Below are positions 1 through 8,574 of a DNA stretch of 64,000 bases, one piece after another. Position 1 is the stretch's first letter; the number at the start of each line of letters is the position of its first letter. The translations under genes were made by a program, and so were the position numbers. Source of the stretch: Arthrobacter sp. zg-Y238 (lineage in GTDB: Bacteria; Actinomycetota; Actinomycetes; Actinomycetales; Micrococcaceae); NCBI RefSeq assembly GCF_024385525.1, contig NZ_JANFLU010000010.1, forward strand, positions 496,001 through 560,000, read 5' to 3'. The notes under the pieces are model-generated. The model did not search any database and was not told where the DNA came from. It saw only the letters and a program-made list of their open reading frames with translations.

Positions 1-429
1 CTGGCCGCCGGAAAGCTGAGCGGGACGCGCGTCGGCCTTGTCTGCCAGCCCAACCCGGTCCAGCAGTGCCAGCGCGGTCTTGCGGACCTCGGCCTTCGGT
101 GCCTTCTTCAGCTGCACCGGAGCCAGCATGATGTTGTCCAGCACGCTCATGTGCGGGAACAGGTTGAAGTGCTGGAAGACCATGCCGATGTGCTGGCGCA
201 CCTCGTTCAGGTTCACCTTCGGATCGGTGAGGTCGAAACCGTCAACCATGACGGTGCCGCCGGTGATGTCTTCGAGCTTGTTCAGGCAGCGCAGGAACGT
301 GGACTTGCCGGAGCCGGAGGGGCCGATCACGCAGACCACTTCGCCCTCGGCCACGCTGACGTCCAGGCCCTTGAGGACCTCGTTGGATCCGTAGGACTTC
401 CGCAGTCCGATGGTTTGGATCTTGCTCAC
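1..429 (-). CDS. glnQ: Polar amino-acid ABC transporter ATP-binding protein (partial)
   Basis: Cytoplasmic ATPase that powers uptake of glutamine or another polar amino acid. The 143 visible codons carry the Walker A motif GPSGSGKS, the Q-loop region (GMVFQHFNLFPH) and end exactly in the ABC signature LSGGQ. The Walker B half therefore lies outside the window, beyond base 1. The start is GTG at 429, overlapping the TGA of the upstream transporter gene in a GTGA junction, which implies translational coupling. It pairs with the fused binding protein/permease gene just upstream, so together they make a complete importer. The exact substrate cannot be told from sequence. High confidence in family, lower in the glnQ name. 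Confidence 0.93.
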   Translation of the reverse strand, partial: MSKIQTIGLRKSYGSNEVLKGLDVSVAEGEVVCVIGPSGSGKSTFLRCLNKLEDITGGTVMVDGFDLTDPKVNLNEVRQHIGMVFQHFNLFPHMSVLDNIMLAPVQLKKAPKAEVRKTALALLDRVGLADKADARPAQLSGGQ

Positions 430-1886
430 TTGTTAAACCTCTTATCCAGGACGTCCGCCAACTTGGTCAGCAGCGTAATGACGATGAAGTACAGGGCAGC
501 CACGATGATCAGGACCTCCGCGGTACGGAAGTTCACCGCGTAGATCTGCTGGCCCTGGTACGTCAGCTCCGCAAAGCCGATGACGGCAAGCAGGGAGGTG
601 TCCTTCAAGGTGATGACGAACTGGTTGATGAAGGAAGGCGTCATGATCTTGATGGCCTGGGGAATGATGACCTTCTGCATGGTCTTCCCGTAGCCCAGTC
701 CGAGGCTGCGTGCTGCTTCCATCTGGCCGGGATCCACGGACTGGATGCCGCCGCGGACAATCTCGGTCATGTAGGCGCCGGCGTTCAGGCTCAGCGTCAG
801 CACACCGGCCGTCAGCACGTCCACCGGCTGGCCGATGATCTGCGGCAGGCCGAAGTAGAAGAAGAAGGCCTGGACCAGCACCGGGGTGCCGCGGAAGATG
901 CTCACGTACACGGTGGCGATGCCGCGCAGGATCTTTGACGAGCCGACCTTCAGGAAGCCGAAGAACACGCCCAGGACGAGCGCGAAGAGCAACGACAGTG
1001 CGGTTGCCAGCAGGGTCAGGCCCATGCCCTTGGCGAAGGCCGGGCCGTTGTCCGTGATGAGGGACCAGAAGCTTGAGTCCTTGGCGCCGGCTTCCAGGTA
1101 GGTATCCAGGATTTCGTCGTATTCGCCGCTTTCCTTCAGGTCGGCGAGGCCGGCGTTGAAGGCGGTGAGGAGTTCGGGGTTGGCACCCTTGTTCACGGCG
1201 AAACCGTACGAGCTGCCGGCTTCCTTCTCGGTGACAGTCTTCAGGCCGTTGCCGGAGGCCACACCGTAGGCAAGCACGGGGTAATCATCAAACACGGCCA
1301 CGGAGCCGCCGGCCTTGACGTCGTCGTACATCTGGGCGGACTGCGCGAACGCAACCACCTCAAAGCCGTACTCGTCCTTGATGGACTCGGCGAACGTCTG
1401 ACCTTCGGTCCCGGTCTTGACCGCTACGCGCTTTCCGCGCAGATCCTCGTACCCGGCGACGTCGTCGTTGTTCTCGGCGACGGCCATCTGGATGCCGGAC
1501 TCGAAGTACGGATCCGAGAAGTCGAAGACCTGCCGGCGCTCGTCGGTGATGGACATGCCGGCAATGACGCCGTCCACCTGGTTGGACTGCAGCGACTGCA
1601 GTGCCGCATCAAAGCCGAGGGACTGGATTTCGACATTGAAACCCTCCTCCTCGGCGATCGCGTTGAGAAGGTCCATGTCGATACCGACCAGTTCGCCGTC
1701 TTGACGGAATTCGAACGGTGCGAAGGTGGTATCGGTGCCGATGACGAAGGTCTCGCCCTCGACGCCGTCCGCTGCAAAGGCTCCGGCCGCAGGTATCCCC
1801 AGCAACAAAGCCAGGGTTGCGAGGAAGGTGGTCAGCGGTACGGCCAGTTTAGCCGGGCCCTTTAAGGCCCGTTTGCCACTAAGCAA
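426..1886 (-). CDS. Fused amino-acid ABC transporter substrate-binding protein and permease
   Basis: 486 residues combining two roles that are usually separate genes. Residues 1 to about 39 are a signal peptide or anchor ending near GAFA. About 48-265 form a type-3 periplasmic-binding domain (TFAPFEFRQDGELVGIDMDL; later VAVKTGTEGQTFAES). About 280-486 are a HisM/GlnP-type permease with an EAA loop (EAARSLGLGYGKTMQKVIIP). The start is TTG at 1886, chosen because AGGAG lies 8-9 bases upstream and no better start is in frame. It overlaps the ATPase gene downstream by 4 bp. Glutamine or a similar polar amino acid is the likely substrate. The glnE-glnA2 genes next door suit a nitrogen role, but that is inference. 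Confidence 0.92.
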   Translation of the reverse strand: MLSGKRALKGPAKLAVPLTTFLATLALLLGIPAAGAFAADGVEGETFVIGTDTTFAPFEFRQDGELVGIDMDLLNAIAEEEGFNVEIQSLGFDAALQSLQSNQVDGVIAGMSITDERRQVFDFSDPYFESGIQMAVAENNDDVAGYEDLRGKRVAVKTGTEGQTFAESIKDEYGFEVVAFAQSAQMYDDVKAGGSVAVFDDYPVLAYGVASGNGLKTVTEKEAGSSYGFAVNKGANPELLTAFNAGLADLKESGEYDEILDTYLEAGAKDSSFWSLITDNGPAFAKGMGLTLLATALSLLFALVLGVFFGFLKVGSSKILRGIATVYVSIFRGTPVLVQAFFFYFGLPQIIGQPVDVLTAGVLTLSLNAGAYMTEIVRGGIQSVDPGQMEAARSLGLGYGKTMQKVIIPQAIKIMTPSFINQFVITLKDTSLLAVIGFAELTYQGQQIYAVNFRTAEVLIIVAALYFIVITLLTKLADVLDKRFNK

Positions 1887-1996
1887 AGTAAACGTCTCCT
1901 AGCTCTTTCACTGCGGCCCACGCCGCAAATGCCCTCATAGAGCGTACCTAGAGCAGTGGCAATGCAACGAACTGGAAGGGCCTCCAGGAGCGTGAC

Positions 1997-4900
1997 CTAG
2001 GTCCCGTATCCGTAGAAATACCGTTCGAAAACGGCCCGGGCATGCCGGGTGAGCTTGAGGTAGTCCTCCTCCAGGACCCCGCCCTGGCCTGCGCCGTAAC
2101 CGCACCAGCGGGCCACGGCATCCAGTTCGCGCCGGGAGGACGGCAGCACGTCGGGGTTCCGTCCGCCGCGGATAACATTTGCGCTTCGGACCCGGCTGGC
2201 GAGCAGCCAGGCCTGGCGGAGGGTGTCGACGTCGACGGCGGGAAGCAGCTCCGCCGCCTCAATCGCGTCCAGGGCGGGCAGGGTCGCCGTCGTCCGCAGC
2301 TCCGGCACGCGGTGCGCGTGCTGCAGCTGGAGCAGCTGGACCTGCCACTCAACGTCGCTGAGGCTGCCGCGTCCGAGTTTGAGCTGGCGGGAGGGATCGG
2401 CCCCCCGGGGCAGCCGTTCGGCTTCCACCCTGGCCTTGATCCGGCGGATTTCCCGCACGTCCTTGACCGTGACCTCCTCCGGGTAGCGGACCGGATCGAT
2501 CAGCGCCATGAAGTCCTCGGCCAGGGCGTCGCTGCCGGCCATCGGGCGCGCCCGGAGCAGCGCCTGCGCTTCCCAGATCACGGACCAGCGCTCGTAGTAG
2601 CCACGGTAGGATTCCAGGCTGCGCACCAGCGGCCCCTGCCGGCCCTCGGGGCGCAGTCCGGCGTCGAGGACCAGGGGGCGTTCGGCCTGGACGGCCGGGC
2701 TGCAGGGCTGCTGCAGGAATGTGGAGATCTGCGAGACGACCTTCTCCGCCTGCGCCTGCGCTGCGGCCGGGTCGACGCCGGGCAGCGGGCGGTGCACGTA
2801 CATCACGTCGGCGTCGGAACCGTAGCCGATCTCCCGTCCGCCCTGCCGGCCCATCGCTACCACCAGCAGATCGGTGAGCTTCTCGCTGCTGTCGAACACC
2901 TCCGACTCCGCCACATGCAGGGCTCCCAGCACAGCGGCACGGTCGGCGTCGGCCAGGGCACGGCCGACGTCCTGCTGGCTGACCAGGCCTGCGCTGTCGG
3001 CGATGGCAATGCGCAGCATTTCCCGCCGGCGGATCAGCCGGATCAGCCGCATGGCCTCCGCAGGGCGGGGATGGCGGGACATCTTTGACTGGATTTCCTG
3101 CCACTGCGCGTCAAAGGACGCCGGCACCAGGTCCTTGTCGGAGGCCAGCCAGGAGGTGGATTCCGGCGAAACCTCCAGCAGGTCGGTAATGAACCGGCTC
3201 GAGGAGAGGATGGAGCACAGCCGCTCCCCCGCGGCCGAAGAGTCGCGCAGCATGCCCAGGTACCAATGCGTATCGCCCAGGTTTTCACTGAGCCGCCGGA
3301 AACCCAGCAGGCCCGCGTCAGGGTCCACGCCGTCGGCCAGCCACGCCAGCAGCACCGGAAGGAGCTGCCGCTGCAGCGCGGCACGGCGGCTGACTCCCAC
3401 GGTCAGTGCCTCGATGTGGCGCATGGCGCCGCGGGGATCTGCGTAACCCAGGGCGGCCAGGCGGGCCTGGGCTGCCTCGGGTGTCAGCCGGACCTCGTCC
3501 GCACTCAGGTTCGCCGCGGTGCTCAGCAGCGGGCGGTAGAAGATGCTCTCATGCAGCCGCCGCACCAGGCGCTTGCGGCGCTGCCACTGCTCCTGCAGGC
3601 GTTCGGCGCTGGGCCGCTCCGGGGAAAGGGAACCGGCGCTGGACTTGGCGAGGGCACGCAGCGCGGCCTCACTCTCGGGCATCAGGTGGGTCCGGCGCAT
3701 GTGCACCATTTGGATGCGGTGCTCAAGCACACGCAGGTAGCGGTAGGACTCGTCCAGTTCCCGGGCATCGGTACGCCCGATGTACCCGGCATCGCTGAGC
3801 GCGGCAATCGCAGCGGTTGTGGTGCGCACCCGGAGGGATTCATCGACCCGGCCGTGCACCAGCTGCAGCAGCTGGACGGTGAATTCGACGTCGCGCAGTC
3901 CGCCGCTGCCCAGCTTCAGCTGCCGCGCCTCTTCATGGGCGGGAATGTTGTCGGTGACCCGGCGGCGCATGGCCTGCACCGATTCGACGAATCCGTCCCG
4001 CTCGGAACTGCTCCAGATCAAGGGGGCGACGGCTTCTTCGTAGCGCCGGCCCAGGTCCCTGTCCCCTGCCATGGCGCGGGCCTTCAGGAGCGCCTGGAAC
4101 TCCCAGCTGTGTGCCCAGCGCTGGTAATAGTTCAGATGCGACTCCAGCGTGCGCACCAGCGGGCCGTCCTTGCCCTCGGGACGCAGGTTGGTGTCCACCT
4201 CCCAAAGCGGGGGCTCCGGTGCCGAGGCGTTGATGGCGCGGGAAATCCCGGCGGCCAGCGCCGTGCCGATGGCGGAGGCCCGCTCCTCCGGCAGCCCGGA
4301 GGCCTCAATCACGTAGATGACGTCGACGTCGGAGATGTAGTTCAGTTCCCGCGCGCCGGCCTTGCCCATCCCGATGACGGCCAGGCGTACAGCGGAGATC
4401 TCTTCGGCCGGGTAGCTCGCCGCCAGCTCCGCCCGGGAGACCGCCAACGCGGCTTCCAGGGCCGCGCCGGCCAGGTCCGCGAGCTCGCGTCCGGCCGCAG
4501 GCAGGAAGTCAGTGGGCGACGCCGCACCGAGGTCCCGCACGGCAAGGTCCAGCAGGTGCCGCCGGTACCGGGACCGCAGCGCCACATAGGCGCCCGTGCC
4601 CGTCAGGCCGGCCACGGGCGCTGCGCCGCTGCCCGCATGTACGGCGTCCAGCAGCGAGGCCCGCAGGGTGGGTTCATCCGTGCTGCCGGGTTCGGCACGC
4701 AGCTCGCGGTGCAGCACACCGACATCCCCGGGATGCCGCATCAGGAACTCCGCCAAGGCATCGGAGGCCCCCAGGAGCCGGAACAGGGCTTCGCTCCGCT
4801 CGGCGCCGCCGTTGACCAGTTCCACCAGCTCCGGGGCACGCCCGATCAGCCGAACCAGCGACTGCAGTGCCAGGTCCGGATCCGCCGAGCAGTTGAAGCC

Positions 4901-5011
4901 CGCGAACAGCGCGTCCTCATCGATGCCCTCGAGTTCCGAAGCCGCCAGGAACCGCGTGCTTTTTTCGAGGTCGCGGAAACCCGTGGCGATCAGCCGTCGA
5001 GTCAGGCTCAT
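1997..5011 (-). CDS. glnE: Bifunctional glutamine synthetase adenylyltransferase/deadenylylase
   Basis: GlnE attaches AMP to, and removes it from, a tyrosine of glutamine synthetase I. The 1004 residues show the expected internal duplication. The N-terminal half has nucleotidyltransferase motif GKAGARELNYISDVDVIYV, and the C-terminal half has GRQGGREIGYGSDADVMYV. Both carry the metal-binding DxD. Each half also contains an 'LRPEGKDGPLVR' or 'LRPEGRQGPLVR' element and an 'LKLGxGxLxDVE' element. Length is normal for the family. The ATG at 5011 lies 16 bp after the glnA2 stop, so the pair is probably one transcript, as in mycobacteria (glnA2-glnE). The adenylylated target GlnA1 is not in this window. 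Confidence 0.97.
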   Translation of the reverse strand: MSLTRRLIATGFRDLEKSTRFLAASELEGIDEDALFAGFNCSADPDLALQSLVRLIGRAPELVELVNGGAERSEALFRLLGASDALAEFLMRHPGDVGVLHRELRAEPGSTDEPTLRASLLDAVHAGSGAAPVAGLTGTGAYVALRSRYRRHLLDLAVRDLGAASPTDFLPAAGRELADLAGAALEAALAVSRAELAASYPAEEISAVRLAVIGMGKAGARELNYISDVDVIYVIEASGLPEERASAIGTALAAGISRAINASAPEPPLWEVDTNLRPEGKDGPLVRTLESHLNYYQRWAHSWEFQALLKARAMAGDRDLGRRYEEAVAPLIWSSSERDGFVESVQAMRRRVTDNIPAHEEARQLKLGSGGLRDVEFTVQLLQLVHGRVDESLRVRTTTAAIAALSDAGYIGRTDARELDESYRYLRVLEHRIQMVHMRRTHLMPESEAALRALAKSSAGSLSPERPSAERLQEQWQRRKRLVRRLHESIFYRPLLSTAANLSADEVRLTPEAAQARLAALGYADPRGAMRHIEALTVGVSRRAALQRQLLPVLLAWLADGVDPDAGLLGFRRLSENLGDTHWYLGMLRDSSAAGERLCSILSSSRFITDLLEVSPESTSWLASDKDLVPASFDAQWQEIQSKMSRHPRPAEAMRLIRLIRRREMLRIAIADSAGLVSQQDVGRALADADRAAVLGALHVAESEVFDSSEKLTDLLVVAMGRQGGREIGYGSDADVMYVHRPLPGVDPAAAQAQAEKVVSQISTFLQQPCSPAVQAERPLVLDAGLRPEGRQGPLVRSLESYRGYYERWSVIWEAQALLRARPMAGSDALAEDFMALIDPVRYPEEVTVKDVREIRRIKARVEAERLPRGADPSRQLKLGRGSLSDVEWQVQLLQLQHAHRVPELRTTATLPALDAIEAAELLPAVDVDTLRQAWLLASRVRSANVIRGGRNPDVLPSSRRELDAVARWCGYGAGQGGVLEEDYLKLTRHARAVFERYFYGYGT

Positions 5012-5027
5012 CGGTGCCGGCCCTTTC

Positions 5028-6368
5028 CTAGAGGATGCCCAGGTTCTTCTGCAGTTCGAACCTGGTCACCTGCTGGCGGTATTCGTTCCAGTCCGCACGC
5101 TTGTTCCGCAGGAAGTTCTCGAACACCTGCTCGCCCAGGATGTCGGCCACGAGCTCGGACTCCTCCATAACGCGCACGGCGTCATGCAGGGACGCCGGCA
5201 GCGGGTCGTGGCCCATGGCCCTGCGTTCGGCGGCGCTCAGGCTCTCGATGTCGTCTTCGGCGCCCGGGGGCAGGTCGTAGCCCTCTTCAATGCCCTTCAG
5301 GCCGGCCCCGAGCAGCACGGCGTAGGACAGGTACGGGTTGGCTGCTGCGTCGATGCCGCGGTACTCGATCCGGGCGGACTGGCCCTTGTTCGGCTTGTAC
5401 AACGGCACCCGCAGCAGCGCGGACCGGTTGTTGTGGCCCCAGGACAGGTAGCTGGGGGCTTCGCCGCCGCCCCAAAGCCGCTTGTAGGAGTTCACGAACT
5501 GGTTGGTGACGGCCGTGAATTCCGGGGCGTGCCGCAGGATGCCCGCCATGAACTGGCGTGCGGTGGTGGAGAGCTGGAACTCGGCACCGGCCTGGAAGAA
5601 GGCGTTGCTGTCGCCCTCAAAGAGGGAGAAGTGGGTGTGCATGCCGGAACCGGGGTGGTGCGAGAAGGGTTTGGGCATGAAGCTCGCGTAGCAGTTGGTC
5701 ATCAACGCGACTTCCTTCACCACTGTGCGGAAGGTCATGATGTTGTCCGCGGTCTGCAGGGCGTCGGCATAGCGCAGGTCGATCTCGTTCTGACCCGGCC
5801 CGGCCTCGTGGTGGCTGAACTCCACGGAGATGCCCACTGCCTCGAGCATGGACACGGCGGTGCGGCGGAAGTCCTGCGCGACGCCGCCGGGGACGTGGTC
5901 GAAGTAGCCGGCCTGGTCCACGGGAACGGGCTGGCCGTCTTCGCCGAGTTCATCGGACTTCAGCAGGTAGAACTCGATCTCGGGGTGGGTGTAGCAGGTG
6001 AAGCCCATGTCCGCGGCCTTCGCCAGCTGGCGCTTGAGCACGTTCCGGGGATCGGCAGCGGACGGCTGGCCGTCCGGGGTGAGGATGTCGCAGAACATCC
6101 GTGAGGTCTGCTCCTCGTCGCCGCGCCAGGGCAGGATCTGGAAGGTGGAGGGATCCGGCTGGGCCAGCAGGTCCGACTCGAAGATCCGGGCCAGGCCCTC
6201 GACCGAGGAACCGTCAAAGCCCAGGCCCTCTTCAAAGGCGCCTTCCACTTCCGCCGGTGCCAGCGCCACGGACTTCAGCTGGCCGACGACGTCGGTAAAC
6301 CACAACCGCACAAACCGGACATCGCGCTCCTCGATGGTGCGCAGAACGAATTCCTGCTGGCGGTTCAT
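5028..6368 (-). CDS. glnA2: Type I glutamine synthetase, GlnA2 group
   Basis: 446 residues, the length of actinobacterial GlnA2 and shorter than the roughly 470-residue GlnA1. Visible glutamine-synthetase signatures are the N-terminal GFDGSSVEGLARIFESD, the substrate motif HPEIEFYLLK, and the ATP-binding region MPKPFSHHPGSGMHTHFSL. The family joins ammonia to glutamate; some actinobacterial GlnA2/GlnA3 proteins instead glutamylate polyamines, so substrate is open. Tyr364 sits in GYDLPP, a context resembling the adenylylation loop of GlnA1-type enzymes (YDLPP), even though the protein otherwise groups with GlnA2. The ATG at 6368 follows a purine-rich GAAAGAAGG ribosome-binding site. The gene is divergent from panB. 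Confidence 0.9.
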   Translation of the reverse strand: MNRQQEFVLRTIEERDVRFVRLWFTDVVGQLKSVALAPAEVEGAFEEGLGFDGSSVEGLARIFESDLLAQPDPSTFQILPWRGDEEQTSRMFCDILTPDGQPSAADPRNVLKRQLAKAADMGFTCYTHPEIEFYLLKSDELGEDGQPVPVDQAGYFDHVPGGVAQDFRRTAVSMLEAVGISVEFSHHEAGPGQNEIDLRYADALQTADNIMTFRTVVKEVALMTNCYASFMPKPFSHHPGSGMHTHFSLFEGDSNAFFQAGAEFQLSTTARQFMAGILRHAPEFTAVTNQFVNSYKRLWGGGEAPSYLSWGHNNRSALLRVPLYKPNKGQSARIEYRGIDAAANPYLSYAVLLGAGLKGIEEGYDLPPGAEDDIESLSAAERRAMGHDPLPASLHDAVRVMEESELVADILGEQVFENFLRNKRADWNEYRQQVTRFELQKNLGIL

Positions 6369-6507
6369 CCTTACCTTCTTTCCTCTTCACGGCTCAGAGA
6401 CATGTGAAACCTTCTTCACTCTACCTACGTGTGCGGGATTTGGTCGGCAGCCCGCGGGGATCCCCTCAACCAACCGGCCCGGCGGGTCCCCGCGGTCCGT
6501 TGTTTAG

Positions 6508-6513
6508 TAGGCT
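6508..6513 (+). promoter_or_regulatory. -10 element of panB, leaderless layout
   Basis: TAGGCT fits the actinobacterial -10 pattern TANNNT and ends 6 bases before the panB ATG, so transcription would begin at the start codon. No Shine-Dalgarno sequence is visible. Confidence 0.55.
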
Positions 6514-6519
6514 CGAAGC

Positions 6520-7386
6520 ATGACCAGTGCCGAACAGCCCTCCCCGTACGCCGCCAATCCCGCGGACCCTTCCGCTCCTGGCGCACCGGCGCTGAAGAAA
6601 ATCCGCATCTCGCATCTGCAGCAGTTGAAAGACAACGGCGGCCGGTTCGCCATGCTGACCGCCTATGACCAGTACGCCGCCGGCATTTTCGACGAAGCCG
6701 GCATCGAGGTGCTGCTGGTGGGCGATTCGGCCGCGAACAATGTGATGGGCCATGCCACCACCCTGCCCATCACCATGGACGAGATGATCGTCTTCGCCCG
6801 GTCCGTTACCGCCGGAGCCAGCCATTCGCTGGTGGTCTGCGACCTTCCCTTCGGCTCCTACGAGGTTTCCCCCGCCCAGGCCATCGAGTCCTCGGTGCGG
6901 CTCATGAAGGAAGGCCTGGTCCATGCGGTGAAGATGGAAGGCGGACGGCACTACGTTGAGCATGTCCGTGCCATGACGGCGGCAGGTATTCCGGTCATGG
7001 CCCATGTGGGCTTCACTCCGCAGGCCGAACACGCGCTCGGCGGCTACAAGGTGCAGGGCCGCGGCGATGCGGGAGCCGCGGTGGTGCAGGACGCCGTCGC
7101 CCTCGCGGAGGCCGGGGCGTTCTGCGTGTTGATGGAAATGGTGCCCGCCGACGTCGCCGCGGAGGTCGACGCCGCGGTGCGGGTACCGACCATCGGGATC
7201 GGCGCGGGTAACGCCACGACCGGACAGGTGCTGGTCTGGCAGGACATGGCCGGACTGCGCGGCGGAAAGCAGCCGCGTTTCGTCAAGACGTTCGCGGACC
7301 TGCGGACCGAACTGTCCCGGGCGGCGAAGGAATACGCCGATGAGGTACGCAGCGGTTCCTTCCCCGGCCCGGAGCACAGCTTCTAG
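6520..7386 (+). CDS. panB: 3-methyl-2-oxobutanoate hydroxymethyltransferase
   Basis: First committed step of pantothenate (vitamin B5, coenzyme A) synthesis: transfers a hydroxymethyl group from methylene-tetrahydrofolate to ketoisovalerate. The 288 residues include the family motifs MLTAYDQYAAGIFDEAGIEVLLVGDS, DLPFGSYEVSP, KMEGG, GIPVMAHVGFTPQ and IGIGAGNATTGQVLVWQDM. The first roughly 25 residues are a low-complexity Ala/Pro leader common in actinobacterial PanB. The ATG at 6520 is supported by a -10-like TAGGCT six bases upstream (leaderless). It converges with the small ORF that follows, with 12 bp between the stops. panB near glnA2/glnE is also seen in M. tuberculosis. Confidence 0.96.
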   Translation: MTSAEQPSPYAANPADPSAPGAPALKKIRISHLQQLKDNGGRFAMLTAYDQYAAGIFDEAGIEVLLVGDSAANNVMGHATTLPITMDEMIVFARSVTAGASHSLVVCDLPFGSYEVSPAQAIESSVRLMKEGLVHAVKMEGGRHYVEHVRAMTAAGIPVMAHVGFTPQAEHALGGYKVQGRGDAGAAVVQDAVALAEAGAFCVLMEMVPADVAAEVDAAVRVPTIGIGAGNATTGQVLVWQDMAGLRGGKQPRFVKTFADLRTELSRAAKEYADEVRSGSFPGPEHSF

Positions 7387-7402
7387 GGAACACAGCTTCT
7401 AG
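7375..7402 (+). repeat. Short direct repeat holding two convergent stop codons
   Basis: CACAGCTTCTAG occurs at 7375-7386 and again at 7391-7402, separated by GGAA. The first copy ends with the panB stop (TAG). The second contains the stop of the convergent small gene, read on the other strand. Confidence 0.7.
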
Positions 7403-7560
7403 TCTTCGTCGGCGTCCCAGGCCTTGTTCCGCGCCTGCACCTTCTGCAGCGCGAGCTCGGCTTCCTCGCGGGTGGGGTACGGCCCCAGCAGCTTGGTCCA
7501 GTCCGACTGCGGGCCCTCCTCCACCTCGTGGGTCACTACGTTGAACCAGTAATCGGCCAT
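7399..7560 (-). CDS. Small conserved SPOR-like protein
   Basis: A 53-residue protein beginning [16 protein letters not shown] and containing [13 protein letters not shown]. It resembles the short actinobacterial 'SPOR domain-containing' or methionine aminopeptidase-linked proteins often found beside map; no enzyme activity is known to me. The start at 7560 was chosen because a perfect AGGAGG lies just upstream (7565-7570), whereas longer in-frame extensions have none and read as low-complexity. It is transcribed away from map and converges with panB. It has no signal peptide and is probably cytoplasmic. Confidence 0.8.
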   Translation of the reverse strand: MADYWFNVVTHEVEEGPQSDWTKLLGPYPTREEAELALQKVQARNKAWDADED

Positions 7561-7645
7561 GGGGTCCTCCTGTTGACGTGCTGTTGCCATTGGCGTGCCG
7601 TGCCTCTGCCGGACGGTCTCGTCCCACCTTCGGGCACGCTGGCGA

Positions 7646-7651
7646 TAAGAT
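7646..7651 (+). promoter_or_regulatory. -10 element of map, leaderless layout
   Basis: TAAGAT (TANNNT) ends 7 bases before the map ATG; no ribosome-binding site lies between them. Confidence 0.5.
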
Positions 7652-7658
7652 CGATGGT

Positions 7659-8537
7659 ATGCCCCAGAAACTCGCCTCTGCACCCGCTGGACACCTGACA
7701 CCGGGGAGCGTGAGCCCCCGGCTGCGGGTTCCGGCATCCATCCCCCGCCCCGAATACGTGGACAGGGAAGCGCCCGCACCGTTCACCGGCTCCGAGGTCA
7801 AGTCTGCGGAAACCATCGAGAAGATCCGGATTGCCAGCAGGATTGCCGCGCAGGCCATCGTTGAGGTGGGCCGGCACATTGCTCCCGGCGTCACCACCGA
7901 CGAACTGGACCGGATCGGGCACCAGTTCCTGCTGGACTCCAACGCCTACCCCTCCACGCTGGGCTACCGCGGCTTCCCGAAGTCCCTGTGCTCCTCCGTG
8001 AACGAAGTCATCTGCCACGGCATTCCGGACACCACGGTGCTGCAGGACGGCGACATCATCAACATCGACATCACCGCCTACATCAACGGCGTCCACGGCG
8101 ACACCAACTGGACCTTCCTCGTCGGAGACGTCGACGACGAGTCCCGGCTGCTCGTGGAACGCACCCAGGAATCCCTGCGCCGTGCCATCAAGGCCGTGGC
8201 TCCGGGCCGGGAGATCAATGTCATTGGCCGAACCATCGAGTCCTATGCCAAGCGGTTCGGGTACGGCGTTGTCCGTGACTTCACCGGCCACGGCGTCGGC
8301 GAAGCCTTCCACACCGGCCTGATCATTCCGCACTACGACGCCGCGCCCGCCTACAGCAGGCTGATTGAACCGGGAATGGTGTTTACGATTGAACCTATGC
8401 TCACTCTCGGCACTATCGAGTGGGACATGTGGGATGACAACTGGACAGTCCTCACCAAGGACCGCAAACGCACCGCGCAGTTCGAGCACACCCTGCTCGT
8501 TACTGATGACGGAGCCGAAGTTCTGACCCTTCCCTGA
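7659..8537 (+). CDS. map: Type I methionine aminopeptidase
   Basis: Removes the initiator methionine from nascent proteins. The 292-residue protein has the pita-bread fold signatures and all five metal ligands in context: Asp pair in [17 protein letters not shown], His in [11 protein letters not shown], Glu in IEPMLTLG, and Glu in QFEHTLLV. The N-terminal extension of about 40 residues contains a proline-rich segment ([10 protein letters not shown]), like the ribosome-docking extension of M. tuberculosis MetAP1c. The start at 7659 was chosen over an in-frame ATG-like start at 7578: it follows a TAAGAT -10 at leaderless spacing, and the upstream residues look non-coding. ppgK follows after 37 bp. 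Confidence 0.96.
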   Translation: MPQKLASAPAGHLTPGSVSPRLRVPASIPRPEYVDREAPAPFTGSEVKSAETIEKIRIASRIAAQAIVEVGRHIAPGVTTDELDRIGHQFLLDSNAYPSTLGYRGFPKSLCSSVNEVICHGIPDTTVLQDGDIINIDITAYINGVHGDTNWTFLVGDVDDESRLLVERTQESLRRAIKAVAPGREINVIGRTIESYAKRFGYGVVRDFTGHGVGEAFHTGLIIPHYDAAPAYSRLIEPGMVFTIEPMLTLGTIEWDMWDDNWTVLTKDRKRTAQFEHTLLVTDDGAEVLTLP

Positions 8538-8574
8538 TCCGCTGACCCGAGCTCAGAACTACTACTGGAGAACC

